From the NCBI RefSeq assembly GCF_016406145.1, contig NZ_CP066306.1:2976001-3040000 (forward strand): a DNA stretch of 64,000 nucleotides, given 5' to 3'. Below the pieces are notes generated by a model. It worked only from the letters and a program-made list of their open reading frames with translations. It searched no databases and had not been told where the DNA came from. This DNA is from Pseudomonas putida (lineage in GTDB: Bacteria > Pseudomonadota > Gammaproteobacteria > Pseudomonadales > Pseudomonadaceae). A program made the position numbers and the translations under genes. Below are positions 47,248-55,456 of this stretch, one piece after another. Every line of letters begins with the position of its first letter. Within the stretch, counting starts at the first letter, position 1.

Positions 47248-47550
47248 CTATTTCAAGCAGGTTGCGGGCCTACCCGTTGCAGCCAGACCCTCGGTGGCAA
47301 TTCGGCGTGCACGCCCCACGCCCCAAGCCAGCGCTCTGGTCATCGACTCACCTGGTCTTGAGTCGAAAGCCTCCTCATGAAGCGTGGTACCAGCGGCCGC
47401 ATAGACGCCGATGAACATCTGCGTAGCGCCTGTTCGCGACAGCCTCACCTGAACATCGATAACCGTGCCGTTACAAAGGGCCTCATCGTGCTCCCGGTGA
47501 TGCAGGGTAGGGTCCGCCCACTGCCAATAAGTTTCTCCGCGAATTCGCAT
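47248..47550 (-). CDS. Small hypothetical protein
   Basis: The start at 47550 (MRIRGETYWQWADPTLHHRE) follows AGTCGGAGGTAGCGGC and gives 100 residues. It contains VDVQVRLSRTGATQMFIGVY-like strands (read here as IDVQVRLSRTGATQMF) and a basic C-terminus. It lies upstream of the small gene at 46854 on the same strand, 148 bases away. No function was recognised. Confidence 0.6.
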   Translation of the reverse strand: MRIRGETYWQWADPTLHHREHDEALCNGTVIDVQVRLSRTGATQMFIGVYAAAGTTLHEEAFDSRPGESMTRALAWGVGRARRIATEGLAATGRPATCLK

Positions 47551-47938
47551 GCCGCTACCTCCGACTGAAGTCTTTTTGGAATGGCCAAATACCACCATAG
47601 CGAAGCGGTGCAACCGCACAACCGGTATACACAAACCTGTGGGCTGAATCGGACCGCCGGTTAAATAACCGTTACAAAATCAAGGATTTGTACAACTTTA
47701 GGCTGGGCACGCCAGCTCAATGATCGCATTGTGCTGACCCCGGCCGGTGCTCGCGGATTCAGCCCCCAAAAGGCCCAACAGACGAGAGGCCTCAATACAC
47801 ATCTGCCCCCGGTGGAAGGAGAAACGAAAGAAGCAAAACTCCGATAGGCAGAGCAAGGTCGCCAAGGAGTTGTACGTTGAAAAGAGAGAAATTGGCACCG
47901 TCGAAAGCGACAACCAATTCCTGACTTGGAGACATGAA
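47551..47938. other. Intergenic region with operator-like palindromes
   Basis: No gene was found in this 388-base stretch, which is less GC-rich than its surroundings. CGGTTAAATAACCG (about 47654-47667) is a perfect palindrome, and TACAAAATC-AAG-GATTTGTA follows at about 47672-47692 as an imperfect inverted repeat. Both could be operators for the downstream dehydrogenase or the leftward small gene. Confidence 0.4.
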
Positions 47939-48700
47939 ATGACTGACTTCACCCCAACCCCCAACGAAGTGGCAGGCAAAGTAGTGCTGGTGACCGGCGC
48001 GGCCAGCGGCATCGGTAAGGCGATCGCCGAGCTCCTTCACGCTCGCGGTGCGAAAGTCATCGCCGAGGACATCGACCCTGCGGTCAACGTGCTTGAGCGT
48101 CCTGGCCTGGTTCCCTTCGTCGCTGACATCACTGTGGACGGCTCTGCCGAGCAGGCAGTGGCCCTGGCGGTCGAGAAGTTCGGCAAGCTGGACGTCCTGG
48201 TCAATAACGCCGGTCGCATCCTGTACAAGCCCCTGGTCGAGATGACCCGCGAAGATTGGGAATGGCAGATGCAAACCAACGTGACGGGTGCGTTCCTCCA
48301 CTCCCGAGAAGCAATGAAGGAGATGATGAAGAACAAGAGCGGCGCGATCGTGAACATTGCTTCCTATGCGTCCTACTTCGCCTTCCCCGGTATCGCGGCC
48401 TATACCGCGTCCAAGGGCGCGTTGGCGCAGTTGACGCGCACCCAGGCGCTGGAAGCGATCGAACATGGTATTCGGGTGAACGCTATTGGCGTGGGGGATG
48501 TGGTCACCAACCTTTTGAATCACTTCATGGAAGACGGTCGCGGCTTTTTGCAGGAGCACGGCAAATCCGCGCCTATCGGTCGGGCGGCAGCACCGCAAGA
48601 GATCGCTGAGATCGTGTCTTTCCTGGCCTCCGAGCGCGCCAGTTTCATTGTCGGTTCGGTCGTCATGGCCGATGGCGGTATGAGCGTCCCGGTAGGTTGA
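47939..48700 (+). CDS. Short-chain dehydrogenase/reductase
   Basis: The start at 47939 (MTDFTPTPNEVAGKV) follows TTGGAGACATGAA and gives 253 residues. The cofactor motif TGAASGIGKA, NNAGRILYKPL and the catalytic YTASK identify a classical SDR; an aspartate after the second strand (AEDIDPAV) suggests NAD(H). The substrate is unknown. It converges on a truncated AraC gene, which may once have been its regulator. Confidence 0.88.
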   Translation: MTDFTPTPNEVAGKVVLVTGAASGIGKAIAELLHARGAKVIAEDIDPAVNVLERPGLVPFVADITVDGSAEQAVALAVEKFGKLDVLVNNAGRILYKPLVEMTREDWEWQMQTNVTGAFLHSREAMKEMMKNKSGAIVNIASYASYFAFPGIAAYTASKGALAQLTRTQALEAIEHGIRVNAIGVGDVVTNLLNHFMEDGRGFLQEHGKSAPIGRAAAPQEIAEIVSFLASERASFIVGSVVMADGGMSVPVG

Positions 48701-48715
48701 TGCTCCGCCGTCAAA

Positions 48716-48745
48716 CGCGTTGTGCTGCATTGCCAGCACAACGCG
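48716..48745. terminator. Strong hairpin after the SDR gene
   Basis: A perfect 12-bp inverted repeat (CGCGTTGTGCTG, loop of 6, CAGCACAACGCG) lies between the convergent dehydrogenase and AraC frames. There is no T-run. Confidence 0.6.
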
Positions 48746-48769
48746 CGCTCCTGCTATCAACCCATTCAA

Positions 48770-49360
48770 CTATTTACGGTATTGAGTGGGCGTAACACCA
48801 ACCTCACGTTTGAACACCTGAGAAAAATGGCTTGGGCTGCTATACCCTACTTCCAACCCTACATCAATCACACTCCGCTCCGTTTCGACAAGGAGCTGCC
48901 GGGCTCTTGCCATCCTCAACCTGATAAAGAACTGTGATGGCGAGTAACCAGCGGCCTTTTTGAACAGCCGGCTGAAGTGATACTCACTCATCCCAGCTAT
49001 TTCGGCCAATTGCCCGAGGTGGAATTCCTCAGCCAGATTGGCCTCCATTGCCGACAGTACGCGGCGTAATTTGTAAGCGGGCAACGCGTTGCGGCGCACG
49101 ATATCGTCCGCCGTGCTGTCCAGGTAGCAGCGGGCAAGGTGAATGGCGATGCACTGGGCCAGCCCTTGAAGATAAAGAGGGCTAGCCCTTTGCCCCGTCA
49201 GCTCCAGCCGAACTTGTTCAAGTAGAACAGACAATCCATCGTCACGTCCGCCCGAAACTTCCCGTAGGCGAACCGCTTCTACAATGAGCCATTTCAGGGG
49301 ATTGGTGTGACAGGGTGGGCTTCGAATTTCAAGCCTAAAGGCTTGGGCCCGTGAAGGTCC
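48770..49360 (-). pseudogene. AraC-family regulator lacking its N-terminal domain
   Basis: The minus-strand frame is open from 49360, just after a TGA, to the stop at 48770. The C-terminal DNA-binding domain is intact, with helix-turn-helix motifs LAEIAGMSEYHFSRLFKKAA and GLEVGYSSPSHFSQVFKREV. Upstream there is only a remnant linker (RLEIRSPPCHTNPLKWLIVE) and no ATG with a ribosome-binding site; the first plausible start is a TTG at 49234, giving 154 residues. Full-length relatives have about 280-300. It is probably a truncated regulator, although a short DNA-binding protein could still be made. Confidence 0.6.
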
Positions 49361-49425
49361 TCAACGTACCCGTACGGGGCACGTGAGGGAACCCGCTCTG
49401 GCGTCGGTCATGAAGGTAATGGTCG

Positions 49426-49453
49426 AAAAAAGCCGGAATGTCTCCATTCCGGC
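49426..49453 (-). terminator. Intrinsic terminator of the SDR at 49539
   Basis: GCCGGAATG and CATTCCGGC form a 9-bp stem with a TCTC loop. On the minus strand it is followed by six T residues. It lies 86 bases after the dehydrogenase stop. Confidence 0.85.
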
Positions 49454-49538
49454 CTGCTATTCAACACTCGGGTTATAGAATCATCCCAGCGTGATACAAA
49501 ACATTGTTGCGAGACTCTCCTCGCTGTCGTCAGAACAC

Positions 49539-50276
49539 TCAGAATGGACTTGCGGTTGGACGCACGATCAATTCGCTGACGTCGACATCCGCAGGCTGCT
49601 CTACCGCATAGGCAATCGCTCGGGCAATGGCCGAAGCTGGAATCGCGATCTTGCGGAACTCGCGCATCTCTGCACGCCCGCCGTCATCGGAAATGCTTTC
49701 GGCCAGTTCGGATTCGGTAACGCCAGGTGCAATGACGGTGACCCGGATGTCACCCCCCACCTCTTGGCGCAGGCCCTCTGAAATTGCCCGTACGGCATAT
49801 TTGGTGGCGCAGTACACCGCAGCGGTCGGGCTCACAGCATAGGCTCCAATGGAGGCAATATTGATAATCTGGCCGGCGTGCTGTTGTTGCATGAGCGGCA
49901 GCGTGGTGGCAATGCCGTGCAGCACGCCGCGAATGTTGACGTCAATCATTCGGTTCCACTCATCGACCTTGAGCGCTTCGAGCTTCGAGAGCGGCATGAC
50001 TCCAGCGTTGTTGACGAGAACGTCGACGCGGCCATGCAATTCGACAGTGAAGTCAATGAAGGACTGCATGTCATCCAGGTTGGTGACATCCAGCCCCTTT
50101 ACATCAGCGGTACCGCCTGCTGAGCGAATCTCCTTGGCCAGAGCTTCCAGGCGATCGGTGCGGCGGGCACCCAAAACCACGCGAGCGCCTTTGCTGGCGA
50201 GCAGGCGGGCTGTCGCTTCGCCGATACCACTGCTGGCGCCGGTAATTACGATGACTTTTTGTTGGATGCCGTGCAT
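49539..50276 (-). CDS. Short-chain dehydrogenase (YdfG-like oxidoreductase)
   Basis: The 245-residue protein starts after CAGGAGTGAGAAC. The motifs TGASSGIGEA, GARRTDRL, NNAGVMPLSKLE and YCATKYAV match NADP-dependent SDRs related to YdfG and to many stress-inducible oxidoreductases. It is divergent from an AraC-type activator, a common pairing for this SDR type in Pseudomonas. Confidence 0.88.
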   Translation of the reverse strand: MHGIQQKVIVITGASSGIGEATARLLASKGARVVLGARRTDRLEALAKEIRSAGGTADVKGLDVTNLDDMQSFIDFTVELHGRVDVLVNNAGVMPLSKLEALKVDEWNRMIDVNIRGVLHGIATTLPLMQQQHAGQIINIASIGAYAVSPTAAVYCATKYAVRAISEGLRQEVGGDIRVTVIAPGVTESELAESISDDGGRAEMREFRKIAIPASAIARAIAYAVEQPADVDVSELIVRPTASPF

Positions 50277-50597
50277 GTTCTCACTCCTGTTTCTGGCTTA
50301 AGAGGCCCCCGCCGATCGGCAGGTGGTGCAGCAAGAGTAAGCAGCCTGGGCTGGGCTGGGTTATGCAATTCCTGCGTTCAACATGCACGATCCTGCATGA
50401 GCGGCCTGCGGTGAACGGATAACCTTCATGGCCTCAACTGGAATGATGCACAGGAGCGCTTGGACGCGAAGCGATCTGCCAAACACCTAACGATGGCAGC
50501 GGTGAGCATTGGGTAGTTGGCCTATTAGCCTCTACCCAAACGGCTGCCGACCCACATATCCTCTTCAACAGGTTGAGCCTAACGGGAGGTAAAGGCG
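50277..50597. promoter_or_regulatory. Divergent promoter region between SDR and AraC genes
   Basis: This 321-base gap separates the divergent starts. No gene or strong operator was identified; it should carry both promoters and the regulator's binding sites. Confidence 0.4.
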
Positions 50598-51506
50598 ATG
50601 AGTGATCGAAACGAAGAGCTGACACGCCTTAGGGCCGAGCTAGCGTCAACCATGCAACGTATCGCTCCGACATACGGCGTATATCAGACGGCGATTGATA
50701 AGCTGCATTTCATACGCAGCGATACTCCAACCGATGTGATCCACACTGTGCATAAACCGGGGCTATGCATCATTGTTCAGGGTCGCAAGCAGGTGCAGTT
50801 GTGGGAAGAGAGCTATACCTACGACCCCCTGAACTACCTGGTCGTCTCTGTAACTCTGCCTCTGGCGGGTCAAGTGACCGAGGCATCTTCAGAACGACCC
50901 TATTTCTGCATCCGCTTGGATATCGACCCGGCAGAAATCGCTCAGCTGATAGCAGACGTAAGTCCTGTCGGCGTTCCAAGCCAACAGCCCCACCGCGGGC
51001 TCTACCTGGACAAGATCGATACCCCGTTGCTAGATGCGATGTTGCGACTGGTACGTCTGCTGGATGTGCCATCAGACATCCCTGCGCTGGCACCGCTAGC
51101 CCTGAGGGAAATTTTTTACCGGCTGCTAAAAGGCCAGCAGGGCCAGCGCTTACATGAGATAGCGATAACCGATAGCCAGACCCACCGCGTCACTCGAGCC
51201 ATTGAATGGCTGAACAATAACTATGCGCAGCCGTTACACATCGATGAGCTCGCGAGCTACGTCAACTTGAGCAACTCCACGCTTCACCATCGATTCAAGG
51301 CGGTCACTGCAATGAGCCCTTTGCAGTATCAGAAACAACTTCGCCTGCAACACGCGCGCAGGTTGATGATCTCAGAGGGGCTTGATGTTTCCACGGCCGG
51401 GTTCAAGGTGGGTTATGAAAGCCCATCACAGTTCAGCAGAGAATACAGCCGTATGTTTGGGGCTCCACCAAGCCGAGACATCGCAAAACTCCGATCTCTG
51501 GGGTGA
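50598..51506 (+). CDS. AraC-family regulator with AraC_N sensor domain
   Basis: The 302-residue protein starts after CGGGAGGTAAAGGCG. The N-terminal domain (KPGLCIIVQGRKQVQLWEE and YDPLNYLVVSVTLPL) is the AraC-type N domain, and the C-terminus has two helix-turn-helix motifs (ASYVNLSNSTLHHRFKAVT and AGFKVGYESPSQFSREYSRM). It probably activates the divergent dehydrogenase gene. Its 3' side is the outer boundary of the T6SS island. Confidence 0.9.
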   Translation: MSDRNEELTRLRAELASTMQRIAPTYGVYQTAIDKLHFIRSDTPTDVIHTVHKPGLCIIVQGRKQVQLWEESYTYDPLNYLVVSVTLPLAGQVTEASSERPYFCIRLDIDPAEIAQLIADVSPVGVPSQQPHRGLYLDKIDTPLLDAMLRLVRLLDVPSDIPALAPLALREIFYRLLKGQQGQRLHEIAITDSQTHRVTRAIEWLNNNYAQPLHIDELASYVNLSNSTLHHRFKAVTAMSPLQYQKQLRLQHARRLMISEGLDVSTAGFKVGYESPSQFSREYSRMFGAPPSRDIAKLRSLG

Positions 51507-51649
51507 GGTGCGGCTTAAAGCCTTCCCAGGGAACAATCTTTATGAAAAACCTTGGGCTTGAATGACATTTTCACACAGCCTGAATCCGTAGCAGCACTGA
51601 CTATGGCCTTGCCTGCGATTGTCCAAGCTTCTGATCATAGAGTTCGTGG

Positions 51650-51711
51650 CGGGGACGATCATGAAGCGATTCATCCTCTCAACATTTGACCGTCCACAGC
51701 TGATCGATCCG
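51650..51711 (+). repeat. 62-bp direct repeat, left copy
   Basis: These 62 bases are identical, in the same orientation, to 60454-60515. The right copy belongs to the 3' end of umuC; here only its last ten codons and stop are present, without the rest of the gene. The repeat is joined directly to a broken PAAR gene at 51712-51716. The two copies bound the entire vgrG-tle3 island. Confidence 0.92.
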
Positions 51712-51832
51712 TGTCATTGTCGCCCAGCACCGCTGGCGTTTTACCGTTGACGGTGTGGGTGCCAGCCAGTTGGCATGACAGCGCGCTGCCCCCACTGCTG
51801 GTGGGGTCGCCCAGGCAGATGGGACGGTTCAT
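51671..51832 (-). pseudogene. Truncated PAAR gene fused to repeat sequence
   Basis: The first 37-38 codons (MNRPICLGDPTSSGGSALSC and on) match the intact PAAR gene at 53502 except for Val17 to Ala. At 51717 the homology stops and the frame runs on through the direct repeat for 15 more codons to a stop, giving 53 residues. It lacks the C-terminal half of the PAAR tip, so it is unlikely to cap a spike. Its start overlaps the tla3-like gene upstream by 4 bases. Confidence 0.85.
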
Positions 51833-53553
51833 GCCTTGGGTCGCCCGACACTTGGGAGGCCATACTTGAAGGGGTCTGCACCACGGTTCTGCTGGTTCTT
51901 CGCTTTGCGTGCCTCATCTGGCGGGCTGATCATTTGCACGGTGAGGCTGCCGTCGCTGCCAGCGTACACCACGGCACTGGCACCGCCGTCGTGGTAGCTG
52001 GCGATGGTGGCCAGGTTGATTTCCACCAGCGCGCTGCTGACGCCGGTATTGCCCAGGCGTCGACCGATGTCATAGCCCTCGTCGACATTGCCCACATCCA
52101 GGCCTTGGCCATCGGTATTGAGGCTGTGCAACGCGTTGGTCAGGGCGATTTCTGCTTCAGCGTTGTTAGTGGTGTCGTAGAACACGCGCACCGGTTTTTG
52201 CCCATCGGGTAGCGTGTCGAGGGCCTTGAGCCAACCTGCCTGCAAGGCCTTGGCCTGCAATGCGGGTTTGAGGCGCTTGCCGTGCTCATCCTGCATGGAA
52301 ACCTTGATTGGACGGTGCAGGTAGCCCAGCACTGGCGCTGCGTCGAACTCCTTCAATTGGTGTTCGGCCCAACGCACGGGCAGCCAGGGGGACGGTTCGA
52401 AATGGCCTGGGCCACGGTTGTCGATGGTTTTCCACAAGGTGGGCAGTTGCGATTGCCAGTAGGCGCTGGACATGGTGGTCGGGCCTAGCAAGATTTTAAC
52501 GCCTTTGGCATGCTCGGCGGCTTCATACCAGTCCATGAATGCCTTGCTCCGGTCCCAATAAAACGCCCACAATTTCCCGAAGTCAGTTTTTTTGTCCTGA
52601 TTGTCCTCGGCGTCATGGCTGACGAAGGGGCGAATGTAGCGGTCCACTCGGTCTGAGCGCGTGACCAGCAGGCCAGTCGCGTTTTCGTAGATCGTCGGAA
52701 CCACGTGGCCATTCTGCAATCCCGGTGTGCCGGGTTTGCGATAACCGTTTCGTGTCACGTCACCGTCTCGGCTCGCGATCAAAGCCTGTGGCACCTTCGG
52801 GTTATCGTCAAAAAACGTGAACAATCGCTCGATCATGCCTTGAGCATGGGTAGTGCTTTCATCGTCTTGCCACAGAAACTGGGTAACGCCCAAGGTTGCA
52901 GCATTACGGCCTGAATTGATTAGGCCCGATGCAGTGAAGTTGGCATCGTAGGGAGCAGGCGGGCCTAGCGCAAACACCGGGATTGGCCAGTACGCCACCG
53001 CTTCACCTGCCGAATTCTTGAATGCGATACGGAGTTTGATGTCTGCGGAGCTTTCTCTAACGTCTAAAGACGGGTCGTAGTTTTTCGCGTCCTGCGGGTA
53101 GATCGAAGCGAAGTTGTCGTTCTTCTTTTTTATGAACTGCCAGATTTTGGACTGGCCGTCTGTGTAAATTCCAAGTCCCACTCCCCGAATTTCCAGGGCG
53201 TAGGTCCGCGCTTGCGTGGCCTGCTGTTCAGCGTTTTTGGTCTCTATCTGGTTTCGATAATTGGCAAGCTCTGCCCTCTCACTTGCCAGGGCATTGCCCC
53301 ACCAGTGAGTGCCAAAGATCACCAGCAGCGGGCCGACAATAGCGGCAATGCCCCAGGCCATGACGGGTTTCATGTCGCGAAGTACCATGCCGGTTTCCTG
53401 TGCTTTGAGTTGGACAATCCAGATGAAGCAGAGCCAGAGCACAAGCTGCACTCCGGCGATCCGCTGATGAGGTTTGGGGTTGGGCGGTCTGAAACCCGTG
53501 ACTACTCGACGTTCACAGTCAGCGCATGGCTGACCACGCCGTGACACCCGCAT
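51829..53553 (-). CDS. Tla3-like T6SS lipase adaptor (DUF2875), copy B
   Basis: The 574-residue protein has two hydrophobic segments near the N-terminus (about 32-52 and 63-84), then a large soluble domain. It is a near-copy of the protein at 53768: from about residue 355 to the end the two are almost identical, while residues about 1-30 and 175-225 differ (for example SLDVRESSADIKL here, SLTSRRNSADIKV there). The position beside Tle3 and PAAR matches Tla3, the adaptor that loads Tle3 onto VgrG in P. aeruginosa. The ATG at 53553 overlaps the intact PAAR gene by 52 bases, and its first 17 residues come from a different frame of that gene. Confidence 0.7.
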   Translation of the reverse strand: MRVSRRGQPCADCERRVVTGFRPPNPKPHQRIAGVQLVLWLCFIWIVQLKAQETGMVLRDMKPVMAWGIAAIVGPLLVIFGTHWWGNALASERAELANYRNQIETKNAEQQATQARTYALEIRGVGLGIYTDGQSKIWQFIKKKNDNFASIYPQDAKNYDPSLDVRESSADIKLRIAFKNSAGEAVAYWPIPVFALGPPAPYDANFTASGLINSGRNAATLGVTQFLWQDDESTTHAQGMIERLFTFFDDNPKVPQALIASRDGDVTRNGYRKPGTPGLQNGHVVPTIYENATGLLVTRSDRVDRYIRPFVSHDAEDNQDKKTDFGKLWAFYWDRSKAFMDWYEAAEHAKGVKILLGPTTMSSAYWQSQLPTLWKTIDNRGPGHFEPSPWLPVRWAEHQLKEFDAAPVLGYLHRPIKVSMQDEHGKRLKPALQAKALQAGWLKALDTLPDGQKPVRVFYDTTNNAEAEIALTNALHSLNTDGQGLDVGNVDEGYDIGRRLGNTGVSSALVEINLATIASYHDGGASAVVYAGSDGSLTVQMISPPDEARKAKNQQNRGADPFKYGLPSVGRPKA

Positions 53554-53771
53554 GCCAGCCGATGGCCTTGCAGCACCACCGGCTTACCGTTCATGCGTCG
53601 GCTTGGATGCCCCTCGACAAAGGCAAAAACCCCTTTGTGAAGCGGGCAACTGGCCTTGTCGCCCAGCACCGCTGGCGTTTTACCGTTGACGGTGTGGGTG
53701 CCCGCCAGTTGGCATGACAGCACGCTGCCCCCGCTGCTGGTGGGGTCGCCCAGGCAAATGGGACGGTTCAT
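53502..53771 (-). CDS. PAAR-domain T6SS spike tip protein
   Basis: The 89-residue protein is a compact PAAR-repeat protein: MNRPICLGDPTSSGGSVLSC, PAVLGDKASCPLHKG and VVLQGHRLACGCHG. Conserved Cys and His residues would bind the zinc that holds the tip of the cone. It starts within the stop of the tla3-like gene (ATGA). It would sharpen the VgrG spike and help attach effectors. Confidence 0.88.
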   Translation of the reverse strand: MNRPICLGDPTSSGGSVLSCQLAGTHTVNGKTPAVLGDKASCPLHKGVFAFVEGHPSRRMNGKPVVLQGHRLACGCHGVVSHALTVNVE

Positions 53772-55456
53772 GCCTTGGGTCGCCCGACACTTGGGAGGCC
53801 ATACTTGAAGGGGTCAGCACCACGGTTCTGCTGGTTCTTCGCTTTGCGTGCCTCATCTGGCGGGCTGATCATCTGCACGGTGAGGCTACCGTCGCTGCCG
53901 GCGTACACCACGGCACTGGCACCGCCGTCGTGGTAGCTGGCGATGGTGGCCAGGTTGATTTCCACCAGCGCGCTGCTGACGCCGGTATTGCCCAGGCGTC
54001 GACCGATGTCATAGCCCTCGTCGACATTGCCCACATCCAGGCCTTGACCATCGGTATTGAGGCTGTGCAACGCGTTGGTCAGGGCGATTTCTGCTTCAGC
54101 GTTGTTAGTGGTGTCGTAGAACACGCGCACCGGTTTTTGCCCATCGGGCAGCGTGTCGAGGGCCTTGAGCCAACCTGCCTGCAAGGCCTTGGCCTGCAAC
54201 GCGGGTTTGAGGCGCTTGCCGTGCTCGTCCTGCATGGAAACCTTGATCGGACGGTGCAGGTAGCCCAGCACTGGCGCTGCGTCGAATTCTTTCAGTTGGT
54301 GTTCGGCCCAACGCACGGGCAGCCAAGGGGACGGTTCGAAATGGCCTGGGCCGCGGTTGTCGATGGTTTTCCACAAGTTGGGTAGTTGCGATTGCCAGTA
54401 GGCGCTGGACATGGTGCTCGGGTCTATCGAGACTTCAGCGCCTTTGGCGTGCTCGGCGGCCTCATACCAGTCTGTGAATGCCCTGTCCCGATCCCAGTAA
54501 AACGCCCACAGTTTCCCGAGATCAGTTTTTTTGTCCTGATTGTCCTCGGCGTCACGGGTGACGAAGGGGCGAATGTAGCGGTCCACTCGGTCTGAGCGCG
54601 TGACCAGCAGGCCAGTCGCGTTTTCGTAGATCGTTGGAACCACGTGGCCATTTTGCAATCCCGGTGTGCCCGGTTTGCGATAAGGGTCACGCGCCACGTC
54701 ACCGTCCTGGCTCGCGATCAAGGCCTGTGGCACCTTGGGGTTATCGTCAAAAAACGTGAACAGTCGTTCGATCATGCCTTGTGCATGTGTAGTGCTTTCA
54801 TCGTCTTGCCACAGAAACTGGGAAACGCCCAAAGTCGCAGCATTACGCCCGTCATTGATCAGGCCTGCAGCTCTGTAGCCTTTTGCGTAGGGATCTGGCG
54901 GCCCCAGCGCAAACACCGGGATTGGCCAGTATGCCACTGATTCACCTGCTGAATTCTTGAATGCGATACGGACTTTGATGTCTGCGGAGTTTCTCCTGGA
55001 AGTTAATGATGGGTTGTAGTCTTTCGCGTCCTGCGGGTAGATCGAAGCGAAGTTGTCGTTCTTCTTTTTTATGAACTGCCAGATTCTGGACTGGCCGTCT
55101 GTGTAAATTCCTAGACCCACTCCCCGAATTTCCAGGGCGTAGGTCCGCGCTTGCGTGGCCTGCTGTTCGGCTTTTTTGGCCTCTACTTGTTTTCGATAAT
55201 TGGCAAGCTCTGCCTTCTCACTTGCCAGGGCATTGCCCCACCAGTGAGTGCCAAAGATCATCAGCAGCGGGCCGACAATAGCGGCAATGCCCCAAGCCAT
55301 GACGGGTTTCATGTCGCGAAGTACCATGCCGGTTTCCTGTGCTTTGAGTTGTATAATCCAGATGAAGCTGAGCCAGAGCACAATTAGCACTCCGGCGATC
55401 AGCTGATAAGGTTTCAGGTTGGGGCGTGACTTAGAGTAGGGGGAGTAGCCCTTCAT
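53768..55456 (-). CDS. tla3: Tla3-like T6SS lipase adaptor (DUF2875), copy A
   Basis: The 562-residue protein overlaps the tle3 stop by 4 bases (ATGA). Two membrane segments (IAGVLIVLWLSFIWIIQL and VMAWGIAAIVGPLLMIFGTH) precede the soluble domain, whose wording GVGLGIYTDGQSRIWQF and YWDRDRAFTDWYEAAEHAKG is shared with copy B. In P. aeruginosa, a DUF2875 protein next to Tle3 delivers the lipase to VgrG2b. Family assignment rests on this layout and general resemblance, not a search. Confidence 0.72.
   Translation of the reverse strand: MKGYSPYSKSRPNLKPYQLIAGVLIVLWLSFIWIIQLKAQETGMVLRDMKPVMAWGIAAIVGPLLMIFGTHWWGNALASEKAELANYRKQVEAKKAEQQATQARTYALEIRGVGLGIYTDGQSRIWQFIKKKNDNFASIYPQDAKDYNPSLTSRRNSADIKVRIAFKNSAGESVAYWPIPVFALGPPDPYAKGYRAAGLINDGRNAATLGVSQFLWQDDESTTHAQGMIERLFTFFDDNPKVPQALIASQDGDVARDPYRKPGTPGLQNGHVVPTIYENATGLLVTRSDRVDRYIRPFVTRDAEDNQDKKTDLGKLWAFYWDRDRAFTDWYEAAEHAKGAEVSIDPSTMSSAYWQSQLPNLWKTIDNRGPGHFEPSPWLPVRWAEHQLKEFDAAPVLGYLHRPIKVSMQDEHGKRLKPALQAKALQAGWLKALDTLPDGQKPVRVFYDTTNNAEAEIALTNALHSLNTDGQGLDVGNVDEGYDIGRRLGNTGVSSALVEINLATIASYHDGGASAVVYAGSDGSLTVQMISPPDEARKAKNQQNRGADPFKYGLPSVGRPKA

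Noticed and set aside
51829..53553. Copy B of the tla3-like gene as a pseudogene
   Set aside because: The frame is full length with no internal stop, and changes against copy A are mostly conservative, so it was kept as a coding gene despite its odd N-terminus.
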